DNA from: Theocolax elegans | Taxonomy: Eukaryota; Arthropoda; Insecta; Hymenoptera; Cerocephalidae | Length of the DNA: 64,000 nt | Assembly: GCA_026168455.1 (NCBI GenBank) | Contig: CM047431.1 | Location: 53,318,029 to 53,382,028, forward strand | Direction of reading: 5' to 3' | Notes under the pieces: generated by a model | The model's database searches: none | Seen by the model: only the letters and a program-made list of their open reading frames with translations | Told to the model about the DNA's origin: nothing | Position numbers and translations under genes: made by a program | In this document: one piece after another, positions 1 to 11,814 of the stretch | How the letters are laid out: every line of letters begins with the position of its first letter | Numbering within the stretch: the stretch's first letter is position 1

Positions 1-2370
1 ATTATAAAAAAGTGTATAGATTAAATAATTATTTCGTTGAATATTCGGTCACTGCTTTTTCTATCTATATATACAATTGCAATTTCCCAATGGTCATATA
101 GATTTAATCGGTACATAATTTACACAAAAATTTAGCAAAAATAGTTATAACTACGCACTTTTATGTTCGAATATAATCTAAATCGAATATAATATAAATT
201 ATACATCTATATATACGCGTATAGTCGGAAATAATTACGGGAACTTATACGACACGCGACAAATCTCCCAATACATGAAAAAATTAAACCTTGGCATTTT
301 GCGCTTATCGAATTTCGAGCCGAGACCCCCGAATTCTTGATCCAATCCCTAATAATGAATGATCAACGCGAATCGATCAGCCCGACTGATTAATTAACGA
401 AACGAAAAAAGAAGAGGATATCAAAGAGCACGAGGGGAGGTGAAAGAGAGAGAGAGAGAGAAAGAGAGGGAAGGTAAAAGAGCTTAAAAATGTACTATTT
501 GGGATGCAGGAAAGCAAAGCAAATATCGTCGAGCCGAGTAATCGCCGGAGGCGGCACATCAATCTAAGCTTCGACTAAGCCTCGGCTTCTCTTACAATGC
601 AACGGATTTTCCTATACTTTTACTTTTTTCTTTAACAGCTGTTGCTACGCAATTCAAATATGAAAATGCGAGTACCTGAATATCACTTTCTTTTTTCTTC
701 CATCCGAAAGCACACGTAGTAAGTAAGTAAAGAGACGGCACTGAGTAGAAATGTACTTATCAATTTGTTTATCTAAATTTATTATTTCGTGAATGATATG
801 TAGGTTCAATTATTTTGAATTATATTTCACTGTGTAACAATTTTCTTCTCGCTTTGAGTAACAGTGTATAAAATTTTTAACTCTAAGTTAATATAGAGAT
901 GTTATTATTTATTTCGAAGATGTCGAAAAGTTAAAAAGTAGCGTTATTTATTTGTTAACCCATTGTAACGACTAAAACTTTTATTTTTTAACGTGCTTTT
1001 GACCGAAAAATTCATGTGTATAACGAGACAAAATAAGTAGACTAAAGATACGGTGTTTTAAGTTTTTGGGTGAGTTAAATTCGAATTCGATATATTCAAA
1101 ACTTAAAAATGTTGACTACAAATTTGAGTATGGAGGTTTTTGTAGACAAAAATCTTTGATTTTTTGTTTTCATTTTTTTTCTTTGAGACATAAAATACAA
1201 TAATGACTAAAACTTTCTTCAATTATTGATTCAACCACAAAATGTTCTAGGGAATTTTGTATATATATATATGTTTTTTCTTCCAATATGGCGGATAGAG
1301 TTTAAAAACTTCTCAGAAACCCGCATTTTTCAATACAATTATTTTTTTTAGAAACTGGATAGTTTAGAAAAATATTCCATAGAACACCAATATGTTAGAA
1401 TGGATTATAGAACACTAGATTTTTTGGAAAACATGTTTTGGAAAAAAAAATCAAATGTGCAAAATACTTTTTCAAAAAATGTAAAAGTATTCTTTGACTG
1501 ATTCTGCTGTAAAATTATTTTATTGAAGCTTATTGATTACGAGAAATAAATTCGTCAAATGTTCGGTGGTACTGATGTAGTCGTTATGTGATTTAAAGTT
1601 TGATAATTTTATAAGAAGATTTAAAACTCATGTAACTTTATTTTAAATTTATGTCAAATATATTTTAATAACAACATTTACGTTATATTTGTGGTATTAT
1701 GCGCGACTGTTATTTATTTCGATATTTAATCAGTATTTGGTCCCCGCGTGGCCATACTACGCGTTACAGATTTTGCACTTAATTTTTTTAAATTCCTTTT
1801 TAATTTTTGTAAGTATAAATACTATGGTACTGCAAAAATAATGTGCCTGACTCGAAAATACATAAATTAAGAAATACCTTTGAAAAATCAATAAGCGTCG
1901 GTAAATGTGAAAACGTTAAAACGTAATAAATGTATATTAAAATATACGATAAATACACCACAAATATACCAATATATATCGAGATCTATCGAAATATATC
2001 AAAGTGAATCGAATTATCACAAATATGTTGATTTGCCATAAAAAAATTAAAACTATAAAAATACGTCAAAATTTATTGAAAGGCGTTAATTTATATAAAT
2101 TTATGTTTATTAAAAGATGTGAATTTATATAAAAACATAATAATCTAACTGGAAAAATAAGAAAATGTAGAAAAAAAAGTTTACTTTTCATCGGTTTCAA
2201 GAATAATGTGGGCTACCGACTAAAATTCTGAGGCAAAAATTTGAGAATAATAGGTTTTTTAACATGTTGCTTATAGGGATAAAACTTTCGTTTCGTTATA
2301 ATAAAAAGAATTTTTAGTACAAAACTACGTAATTGCACATCCGACAACAAAGATATTATTTTCACGTTAA
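1..2370. other. AT-rich intergenic DNA, no gene recognised
   Basis: No credible exon chain was seen on either strand. It contains a short GA-rich tract near 440-475 and scattered T- and A-runs. The few open frames are short and low complexity. Confidence 0.6.
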
Positions 2371-2512
2371 ACTAGGAGGGTCGAGCCCCCCTGCGCGCTA
2401 CCGTGCGCCAACTCCCCGCGCAAGTTTCTGTTCTCAGGCTGCGCCTGAGAACAAAAATTTATAAGGCACGACCGAATATAGCTCGCGCTTCGCCCTCGCA
2501 CCGTTGGTGGTT
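2371..2512. other. GC-rich island with a 10-bp perfect hairpin
   Basis: A roughly 140-bp stretch much richer in G and C than everything around it. At 2430-2452 a perfect 10-bp stem (GTTCTCAGGC / GCCTGAGAAC) closes a 3-nt loop, TGC. It is followed by (TAA)n-like simple sequence. It could be a fragment of a SINE or Helitron-like element, but no family hallmark (A/B box, CTRR end) was recognised. Confidence 0.4.
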
Positions 2513-3083
2513 TTTATTATTATATAAAATAATAATAATAATAATAATTAGAATTGTAATTATAGTATGCAGAATTATTATTTTGCATATACATATATGT
2601 TCTAATAATAAATTTAAAATGTATTTATAGATGTTAAATTTTAGATATTATTCTAATATTCTGAATATCAATGTATTGAAGAGAAAAGTGTTGTTCCTCA
2701 AATATCTCAAAAATTAAAAAAAAAAAAATATTTGGCAAGAAAGAAGTAATAGGATCACATTTTTGAAAGAAGAGGTAACGTGATGTGAAAAAAATACATA
2801 TATACATAATTTACATATGTTTATATAAAACCATATAGTTTATTTGTTTTACATTAATGTTCCTTCTAAAGAATATTTGGTAAAACAATATTAATGGGAT
2901 GTATATTTTGGACAGTAAAGGTAAGTAAATGTGATAAAATATTGTGCAATTTAAATTAGTCTATATGAAACAATATAATTAATTTATTTATTCGATATAG
3001 AGCAGCATTCATGTATATTGTTTAAATTTGTTAATTTTTTAAGAAATTCATTTGTATGAAGCTTTGTTTTTTTTATTATGCAG

Positions 3084-3277
3084 TTGGTGGAATTGTTACT
3101 GGAGCATTATATAAATTTAATTTAGATCCCAAAGATGTGTTATCGGCTGCCTTCTTTGGTAGTATATTTAGAGTAGTGTATGGTACCTATATGTACTTTA
3201 TGTTTAAATTGATGAATTTGTCAAGTGAAAAACTCAGTGAACAAAGTCATAAATTGAAATATGTACATGAAGAGTGA
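3084..3277 (+). pseudogene. TIMMDC1-like terminal exon (partial gene or remnant)
   Basis: A strong splice acceptor (T-rich tract then ATTATGCAG, ending at 3083) opens a frame of about 64 residues to a stop at 3275-3277. It begins VGGIVTGALYKFNL and has two hydrophobic stretches followed by a charged tail. This resembles the glycine-rich Tim17/22/23-type membrane segment of TIMMDC1, a mitochondrial complex I assembly factor. The usual Gly-Gly pairs of the second segment are replaced by Ala/Phe. I could not find upstream exons: the nearest candidate, with a GTAAGT donor at 2921, carries an in-frame stop. It is therefore either the last exon of a gene with distant exons or a decayed copy. An ATG at 3056 lies in the intron tract and is not the likely start. 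Confidence 0.4.
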
Positions 3278-4002
3278 ATTATTAACTTCTATTTTAAATT
3301 ACAATGTTATCAATAACATGTAAAAGTTAATAATTTCTTTTTTTTTATTAATTATATAAATTAAAAAAATTAAGAAAAAAGTAATTATAATATTTGAAAA
3401 GACAAATATGTTTCATGTAAGTATTATAAAATCAATATATTCTTAGAATTCGCGGACACAATAAATTCGTTATGTTTATTTAACGTTCAAGTCCAAATTT
3501 TTCAAGTTTAAGAACAAAGTTTTTTGTTTAATTTTATTTAAAAATTTTAATTAAATTTTAATTTAAAATTTTAGAATAATTTGGACATATTGAAAACATG
3601 CTTTACAGGGTTTAGATTATTTTAAAAATTTTATTTTTGTGTGTGGTAAATATTTTTTACTGTTTTATATTTTTTATATCAAATTTTGTTATAAAAATAT
3701 TAGTTTTTTTTAATAAATAAAATTTTTTATTATAATTCTTTTTTTTATTCGATTTTTTGTATTGAAAAATAAATAAAAAAAAAGAATTATTATAAATAAA
3801 TATTTTTGTAAAAAAATAAAAAAAAATTTGAAATTCAAATTGGGATACGGGACGCGGGTTACATAAAATGCGATATACATTATTCTTATGTGTATATGAT
3901 GGCGCTGATGGCACTATTTAAACGGACAATAAATATAACGGATAGTTAGTTTGTTTATTTTATTGTGTATATAAAATTATGTATATACATTATGTATATA
4001 TA
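3278..4002. other. AT-rich intergenic DNA
   Basis: Long A- and T-runs and degenerate AT simple sequence. The minus-strand open frame around 3657-3914 is low-complexity Phe/Lys/Asn and is not considered coding. Confidence 0.6.
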
Positions 4003-4004
4003 TA

Positions 4005-5078
4005 CAGTGCCAGTCACTTACTTTTACCCCCCCTGGAGCAAAATAGGATAAAGTTTAAAGTTTTGTATCTTTGAAAGAGATCATCGTACAAAAACCAGTC
4101 GGAGACCATTTGAAAGCTTATTTTAATATTTTTCGATTGGCCTAAGTCACTTATAAAAAATACTATTTTTTGAAACTATTAAATGGCAATAAACTAGTTT
4201 CAAAAAAAAAATTTTTGGACACCTTTTTGAATTCAATGCAGTTTTCAAAAGATTGACGAAACCAAAAAGTTATCCAGATAGATTTTTAGCTTTTTTCAAC
4301 AGCTTTCGACTGGTTTTTTTTTCATTTTTGTAACTTTATTTTAAACAAAGTTACGGTAGTTTTTGCTCGAAAATAGCCTTTTTTTTAAAATCTAAATATA
4401 TTAAAAACTTTTATAGATACAAAAAAATTATAAAGAGAAAAAATGTCACTTTTATATCGTAGAATACGAAAATGTTTTAAGTAAGAGCAAACAAAAAAAT
4501 TTTTTATTATCTGTATTTTTTTAAGTACAATCATCTTTGAAAAAAATCAACCTGCAGAGGTAAAATATACAGTTAATAAAAAATTTTTTTGTTTGCTCTT
4601 ACTTAAAACATTTTCGTATTCTACGATATAAAAGTGACATTTTTTCTCTTTATAATTTTTTTGTATCTATAAAAGTTTTTAATATATTTAGATTTTAAAA
4701 AAAAGGCTATTTTCGAGCAAAAACTACCGTAACTTTGTTTAAAATAAAGTTACAAAAATGAAAAAAAAACCAGTCGAAAGCTGTTGAAAAAAGCTAAAAA
4801 TCTATCTGGATAACTTTTTGGTTTCGTCAATCTTTTGAAAACTGCATTGAATTCAAAAAGGTGTCCAAAAATTTTTTTTTTGAAACTAGTTTATTGCCAT
4901 TTAATAGTTTCAAAAAATAGTATTTTTTATAAGTGACTTAGGCCAATCGAAAGGTATTAAAATAAGCTTTCAAATGGTCTCCGACTGGTTTTTGTACGAT
5001 GATCTCTTTCAAAGATACAAAACTTTAAACTTTATCCTATTTTGCTCCAGGGGGGGTAAAAGTAAGTGACTGGCAGTG
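4005..5078. mobile_element. Palindromic Tc1/mariner-type MITE (about 1.07 kb)
   Basis: Two inverted arms of about 515 bp (4005-4520 and about 4560-5078) are almost perfect reverse complements around a spacer of about 40 bp. The ends read CAGTGCCAGTCACTTAC on the left and, on the other strand, CACTGCCAGTCACTTAC. A TA dinucleotide flanks each side (4003-4004 and 5079-5080), as expected of a Tc1/mariner TA target duplication. CAGTG-type ends are common in that superfamily. No transposase is present, so this is a non-autonomous foldback element. High arm identity suggests a recent copy or ongoing arm correction. Confidence 0.85.
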
Positions 5079-6112
5079 TATATTACGTATAGACAAAGTT
5101 TTTATATGATTTTCATGTAGTTTTACTGTATGATATTAGTTATTCTAATATAAAGTTAAGTGAGCATTACAAAATAGCAGAAGCTCTTGTCCAGTATTTG
5201 TCCAATGTTGGCAGTGTTCGAAAGTAATAGAATAACTATTTTTGGATGGTAAATAATTTTTATTTATTATTTAGTTAATTTATTTATTGTATAAGATTTA
5301 TATTTTATTTATTTTTGAAAATATTAAGTTGCCGTAAGTTGTCAATAACTAAGTAATATTTATTTTTTTACATTTTATTTACGTTTTAAATTGTAGAATA
5401 CTTTATAATTAAATTTAAAGATAATTTATATAAGATAATTATGAATTATAGGAGTAATTCACCTACTAGTACAGATTTAATACAAGAGTAACAATGGTAG
5501 TGAGTCGAACAATAATGGTTCAATTCAACAATAACCACGAGCCTCTTGTTTTTTATTGGGGTAGTTTTGGCGATGTTTAATCTTTCTCAAGGTTGATCTG
5601 GTATACATTAACGGTTTGTAACATTTTATTATTACCGAACGATAAAATTTTGTATCAAAAAATTTTATTATTAAATTTTTTAATTTATTTTAAATTACAT
5701 TAAATTTGCATTAAATGTTGTATTTATTATTTTACTATTAAAGTTCTTATTATGTAATAATAAATACAATAATTTAAAAGAATGACACTTATAATTATTA
5801 AGACCGAGAACATATTCAGTGTAAATATATAAATTACATAGATATTAATTTTGAAATAAGCTTATATAAAATTTATAATTTAAGCACAGCATAATTTTTA
5901 TTTAACATATATAACAATTGTTAAATTATGTAATTATGCAATATTAATTAAAGTCTTTTTCGAAAATCATTAAGATTTTCAATCCATTAACTGATATTTA
6001 ATGTGTCTAACAACTTTTATTACTTAATCTGATATTTTATATGGTTTTGAATATTTAGCTTTATTTTCTATTACAATAATAATAGGTTTTTCTTTTTATT
6101 TTATATTTACAG
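5079..6112. other. AT-rich intergenic DNA
   Basis: No exon chain recognised. It may be the intron upstream of the LARP1-like fragment that follows. Confidence 0.5.
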
Positions 6113-6575
6113 AAGTAGTGCTGATACAAGTTCAAACGAAGGTTTCTTAGGCAGTATAGTTACGGTGGTGCTCCGCAATCATTGCCAACGTTCCAACATC
6201 CTAGTCATTCGTTATTAAAAGTAAACGGTTTCACTCAACAAGTGTATCATAAATAGCATTCACGTTGTTTAAAAGGTAAGATATTAAAAAATCTTGAATT
6301 TACTTTTTGTAACTAAGTTATAAATTTTTGGTGTGATGATGATTATTATAATATGTTTTCTTTTCTTATAATAAAGTCATTCACTTTAGAATTCATGGAA
6401 TCTCTTTTTATTTCAGAGTGTAAACAACTTCTTATAGAGAAGTTACAAGAGGTGAACACACTCTTCCAATTTTGGTCATTTTTCTTAAAGGAGTATTTCA
6501 TTTGCACTATGTACGAAGAGTTTAGGACAATAATAGTATAAAAGTGTATAAGAGTATGAAAGTGTAGTGCATTTA
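6113..6575 (+). pseudogene. LARP1-like DM15-region pseudogene, two exons
   Basis: Two exon remnants encode the part of La-related protein 1 leading into and through its DM15 region, which binds the cap and TOP-mRNA 5' ends in functional LARP1. Exon a (6113-6275) has an acceptor at 6111-6112 and a donor (GTAAG) at 6276, and carries APQSLPTFQHPSHSLLK and GFTQQVYHK. Exon b (from 6417, after a TTTCAG acceptor) carries VNTLFQFWSFFLKEYF and MYEEFRT. Breaks seen: a frame change near 6153-6156 between the Ser-rich lead and APQSLP, an in-frame TAG at 6254-6256 where the family has an aromatic residue, and stops from 6539 onward as similarity fades. The kept intron means it arose by DNA duplication, not retrocopying. 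Confidence 0.75.
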
Positions 6576-6911
6576 AATGATGAAGTCATACCAGTTGGGT
6601 ACCTGAATTTCAAAAAAGTACGCCTTCAAAATAAAAATGTTAGATATGAATCATTTTTAGTAACAATAATAATAATTTAAATATTTTATTTACATTTTTT
6701 ACATAAATATAATTAATTTTAGAATGGTGTACAAAATTTGACACTTCAAGAAAGACTCAAAAATTGGCGGTTAAGGCGTCAACTTGACTATATTTCTGAA
6801 ATAGTTGGACCAGATTTACAAGATGGTAGCAATTTATCAGATGACGAAAATGATGAACCGGAGAAATATATTAAAGACTTACATACAACAAATACTGATA
6901 AAAGAAAATGA
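6576..6911 (+). other. Possible terminal exon pair of unknown gene
   Basis: An open stretch at about 6576-6659 (IPVGYLNFKKVRLQNK) ends at a GTAACA donor candidate. The segment 6723-6911 follows a TTTTAG acceptor and reads 62 codons without a stop (contains LTLQERLKNWRLRRQLDY, then an acidic SDDENDEPE tail) to TGA at 6909. Joined at this intron the frame is continuous. I do not recognise the product. The open frame is longer than expected by chance in such AT-rich DNA, but no start or family was found. Confidence 0.3.
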
Positions 6912-6954
6912 TATTACATCAACAATAATTATACAATAGAAGTCAGCTTTTTAA

Positions 6955-7925
6955 CGTTTTTTCATATTTTTTTTATAACTTTAACCGATTTTCTATGTTT
7001 ATCTTCGAAAATATTGTTTTGAGCGTCAAGTGTACAATAGGAAAAAATTTTGTTATTTTGAGACGAACATTTCGTTCATTAAAAGTTTTTCACTAAAAAC
7101 AATACATTTCGTTTTATTGCGAAAAAACGTGTTTTTTTGTGCTTTTTTCATTATTTTGACCGTTTTTCTATGTTTATCTTCGAAAATATTGTTTTGAGCG
7201 TTAAATGTACACTATGAAAAAGTTTTGTTATTTTGAGACGAACATTTCGTTCATTAAAAGTTTTTCAGTAAAACAATACATTTCGTTTTATTGCGAAAAA
7301 AACGTGTTTTTGTGCTTTTTTGTTACAATGTACACTATGAAAAAGTTTTGTTATTTTGAGACGAACATTTCGTTCATTAAAAGTTTTTCAGTAAAAACAA
7401 TAACATTTTCTTTTATTGCGAAAAAAAACGTGGTTTTTGTTGCTCTTTTTTCATTATTTTGACCGTTTTTCTATGTTATCTTCAAAAATATTGTTTTGAA
7501 CGTTAAGTGTATAATAGAAAAAAGTTTTATATTTTGAGACGAACATTTCGTTCATTAAAAGTTTTTTTAGTTAAAAACAATAGATTTCGTTTTATTGCGA
7601 AAAAAACTTGTTTTTTTTGTGCTTTTTTCATTATTTTGACCGGTTTTTTCTATGTTTATCTTCGAAAATATTGTTTTGAGCGTTAGTGTACAATAGGAAA
7701 AAATTTTGTTATTTGAGCGAAACAATTTCGTTCATTAAAAAGTTTTTCACTAAAAACAATACATTTCGTTTATTGCTGACAAAAACGTGTTTTTTTATGC
7801 TTTTTTCATTATTTTGTCCGTTTTTCTATGTTTATCTTCGAAAATATTGTTTTGAGCGTTAAGTGTACAATAGAACAAAGTTTTGTTATTTTGAGACGAA
7901 TATTTCGTCCGTATAAAGTTTTTAT
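6955..7925. repeat. Minisatellite, about 176-bp unit, five full and one partial copies
   Basis: Head-to-tail copies of a unit containing CTATGTTTATCTTCGAAAAT, GAGACGAACATTTCGTTCAT and a T-rich end. The first motif recurs at about 6993, 7168, 7471, 7650 and 7826, so units are 175-179 bp. A copy lacking its first third lies at about 7327-7450. Units differ by small indels in the T-runs. Confidence 0.85.
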
Positions 7926-9083
7926 GTAGGATTAATACATTTCAAGATAATGGTACAAAACCGTTTCTAAGGAATTAAAAATAATGCCATAACTTAAAGT
8001 GTTTCAGTGTTATATATCTGAAAATAGGACCATTATCTAATTACATTATGACGAAGTTACCCTGTGAATCTCAGCTAAATCGGTAAAAAATTGACTGAGT
8101 TATCTTTGATACATGATTACATACATACATACATCCATACATACATTTTAGGGAGGGCCTTAAATGAATTCTAATACACATAAATTGCTCTTACAAACTA
8201 TTATCTAGTATATTTTGATGCATCACACATTTTGCGATGATGAAAATATAAGGCTCTCCCGTGTAGCGGTCGTGCCTAAAAACTGTATGTTACAGACCAA
8301 ACGAATGAAAAAACGGTATATTTTTATCACAGTTATCTCATATTTTTTGGAAAAACAATCATTGATAGTTTCTTCTAAATTATTTTATATCTATAATACA
8401 ATTTGTTTAAACAATTGATAAACATTTTGATTCATTGTATAATTAATTATATTTATAATTTATAATAAATACAATTTTCAAAGTAGTCTACGCTTCTCTT
8501 CTCAAAAAAAGTGCTACAATGCTCCTTCATACTTTCGAGTAGCCCCAAACTTTGATGTTTACCGAATTGTAACTGATAGAAAGTAATTGTTTATTGTTAA
8601 TTAATTAGTGCAAAAAACCTGACACTGCAAGTACTTTTTCGTATCGTTCAAACATATATCCGAATTTCATTTGCATAATTAAGCCCACAATTTATAGTTA
8701 CAATAAATTTCGTTCTCAAATCGACTCGATTAAAATATTTAAAATCAATGTTAATAGTCTCCAAATATACAAAATTAATATAAATTATTATCAATACGCA
8801 AACTTAGATTAATGATTAATTATCACGTATTATTATAAAATTTCAATGTATGTATACATTCTAGGTTATAAATTAACACAGGTAATTTCAATAACAACAA
8901 AGTTTACTGGAAAAATTGATATCTAGAAAGTTTGTACAAGTGTCGGAGATTATTTTTTTTATTAATCTGAACTTGAATATAAAATGTTAAAAAAGAGACT
9001 ATACAAAGAAACAAACGCACACGTATGGTTTGTTTAATCAGTTCTTCGTGAGTTCACGAAGACTATTAATGCTAATGCTAATG

Positions 9084-9143
<60 letters not shown>

Positions 9144-9297
9144 ACGTGAATTTATACAGGTGTAAACGTAAGTACTACCGAAGTATCCACGTTAATGAGC
9201 CATAAAAGAATTTGTAAAAGAACCGCTCGTCGACATTTTGCGGATGTTTTGTACAAAGTGTGTACGGAGTTTAAATTGACTCTGTACCGATTAAAAA
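7926..9297. other. Intergenic DNA with simple repeats, upstream of the endonuclease gene
   Basis: Contains a (TACA)n microsatellite at about 8108-8150, an (AT)n tract at about 9087-9139 and a short perfect inverted repeat CTTCGTGA/TCACGAAG near 9045-9062. No exon chain recognised. Confidence 0.6.
9201..9208 (+). promoter_or_regulatory. Possible TATA-like element
   Basis: CATAAAAG lies about 90 bp upstream of the ATG of the endonuclease gene in otherwise mixed sequence. It is the best TATA-like candidate; the transcription start is not determinable from sequence alone. Confidence 0.25.
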
Positions 9298-11192
9298 ATG
9301 ATTTCTCGTAATTCGTTTTGTTTCTTTATCGTTTTATTGTGTTTGACGAGTTCCTTGGGTGCGTCCGGTAGTAAGTATTATCGCAAAAATCATAATATCA
9401 TTAAAATTGTTTTATCGTTACGTTATCAAATTGGTAGTTAATAAATTAATGAATAGTCAAATTGTGTGTGAATTAAATAGGTAAGCAATGCCGAGTAAAC
9501 GTGAAACGAGGAATGCACAAAGAAAGTCCACCGATCGTTTTGTCATCGAGGAATCCACCAAGGTACGCTTACCCATCGTCATCCGATTATTCGAGTCTCG
9601 TGTTGAGGAAAGGTGAAAGCGTCGATGTATTTTGCCCAGGTAAAACGAACCAAAACAGTACCGTGGTCACGGGCTCTGGAGTTTTACTCGTAGGTGATAA
9701 TCCATTGAAACCAAGTCAGGCTCTAGAGTCAGCCGAATGTTTGGGTGACAACAAATTTAAGGTGAAGAGTAAAACAGTCTCCTTCGAGAATATCAGCTGC
9801 GAAGAGAAGTCGCATACAAGCTACTCGCCTATCGTGAGACAAACCGAGGAGGGATGCGGTAACGGTGAGAGATTCGAAATAGGCTACGAATTGCCGGGCA
9901 ATGAATTTTTGAGGATCATGGAATTGTGCCACGATAAAAGAAACGCTGCCACATTGTGGGCTCGTAGCACGATCGTTCCCGCGAACCAAGACCAGTTTAG
10001 GTTCGTTGGACACGGTGGTAGAAAATCGTTCAAAGCCGGTACGGTATTCGATGACATACAGATGTCGAAAGAGGAACCTTACAATTTGAACGTGGCTTAT
10101 CAGACTGTGGATTCCATACTCAAGGGATCGGGTAAAGTGGACAAATATTTGTCACCGAAAGTCGGTAAGTATTGAATATTGTACTTTGTATATGTTAATT
10201 CTTGAATTTCGGAAGAGGGAATGTCGGAGCCAAATTACAGGGATATCTAAACCTTTCACCCCAAAAATTTAGCCCTATCAAAAATATTGAATTACAAATA
10301 TGAACAAATGTACACAGATGGCTTAACACGTGAGGAAGAGCCTGAAGGTTTAATTTTTTAAGTAAAATTATTTTTGCTAATAATAATTGAATAAAAATTA
10401 ATCAAAAAAGACATACATTTTTAACCCAAACTTCCCAATTATATTTTCGGTGTAAAAATCTGGAAAAATTTGAGTATACGTATTGTTTGAAACATATCTG
10501 AGGGCTTGATGGAGAAAAAATAACAAATGGAATATAACAATATTTTCTGACTCCGACATCCCGTCAATGTTACGTTTATCTATTTTCATTTGATTACAGG
10601 CGACAGGAAATTTTTGGCCAAAGGTCACTTGATCGCGAACGCCGACAAAATGTACAAGAGTGAACAAGAGAGCACGTACTTTTATATAAACGTGGTACCG
10701 ATGTGGCAAGAAATCAACGCCAGTCCTGGAAATTGGTATTTCGTTGAAGAATACGTACGGAAGCTCGCTCACGAGAAGGAAAGCGAACTGGACGTTTGGG
10801 TTGGTGGGTTGGGTGTTGTTACACTTGAGAACAAAGAAATTTATCTCTATCACAAACAAGTACCCGGTAGGAAAGCTTTTGATCGTCGAATACCCATTCC
10901 AAAAGTACTTTACAAATGTGCGATCGATAAAAAATCGAAGGAAGCTATTTGCTTCCTTGTGGTCAACAATCCATATTTGACCAAGAGTCAAATCGAAAAG
11001 TCTAAAGATAAATATTTGGCTTGCGAGAAGAGCAAAGTTTGTGACAAATTGCCAGCTAGTCGTAATAATCCAGCTCTCGGGTATTTGTATTGCTGCAGCT
11101 TGCGTGACTTTTACACGAGCAATCGCAAAGAACTTGGATTGGAAGATTTGAAGCATTACCTCAGTTTTAACGAGATGACGCTCTTAAAGTAG
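9298..11192 (+). CDS. Secreted DNA/RNA non-specific endonuclease (insect dsRNase-like)
   Basis: Three exons, 9298-9370, 9481-10164 and 10600-11192, with GTAAGT donors at 9371 and 10165 and AG acceptors; both introns are phase 1. The product is 449 residues. The start is chosen because it gives a signal peptide (MISRNSFCFFIVLLCLTSS...). The last exon holds the NUC (Endonuclease_NS, PF01223) core: FLAKGHLIANADKM, where His262 matches the general-base His of the family's RGH motif, then FYINVVPMW with the Mg-binding Asn (Asn283) and GNWYFVEEY. Insect relatives are gut dsRNases and endonuclease-like venom proteins that cut nucleic acid outside the cell. Cys residues in the N-terminal and C-terminal parts suggest disulphides. 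Arg is replaced by Lys before Gly-His. Catalysis looks possible. The paralogue about 21 kb downstream shares the position of the last intron. Confidence 0.85.
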
Positions 11193-11257
11193 TATTTACA
11201 ATCAGAAATATTTCGTTAAGAAAATTAACGAAATTTCGTTGTTGAATTTCGACTTAC

Positions 11258-11814
11258 AAGGAGAGTGTCATATCTCCAGGAAACGGATCTTTACCAAACT
11301 TTAGGATATGTTTACTACTATACAAATATAAAAAAAACCCAGAGTTTTAGACTGTAACGCTCTTTTTTATGATAGATATAAGCAAGTAATAAAAAATTTC
11401 GCCCAAAAAGTTCTTGAATTTGATCACTTATAACTCAAAAACAAATAACGATGGATACTCAAACTTAAGTTCAGAAGAAAACTGAGATCGAGTAATTGTA
11501 TTTAAAAAAAATAGCTTAAATATCTTAATTTGGTCAAAATTTATGGAAAAAATAACAATAAGAAAATAATTTGGCCTAAAAAATCGGTAAATTATTTAAT
11601 TCAAAATAGTTTTTCTTTCATAACTTTCGATCAAATCAATAAATTTAAACTTCTTTTTCTTTAAATTCAATGTTATATCTTATAAAAAACTTCTTCTTAT
11701 ATACTACATTTTATATAAAAAATATAAAACTCCGGGTTTCTTTATATTTTTATAGTAGTAAATATATCCTAGAATTTGATAAAGATCCGTTTCCCGGAGA
11801 TGTGACACTCACCT
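11258..11814. mobile_element. Foldback MITE with about 90-bp inverted ends
   Basis: The left end (about 11258-11350) and right end (about 11725-11814) are imperfect reverse complements. They share GAGTGTCA, ATCTCC, GAAACGGATCTTTA and TTTACTACTATA in the same order. The interior is AT-rich without coding potential. It begins about 65 bp after the stop codon of the endonuclease gene, so it may lie in that gene's 3' UTR. No clear target duplication was found. Confidence 0.75.

Noticed and set aside
7205..7462. 85-codon plus-strand frame
   Set aside because: It is encoded by the tandem minisatellite and itself contains a duplicated peptide; no start context or homology.
10398..11156. Long open frame on the minus strand (252 codons)
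   Set aside because: It lies opposite the endonuclease last exon, which has clear family motifs and splice sites. The minus frame has no recognisable domain and runs into the intron.
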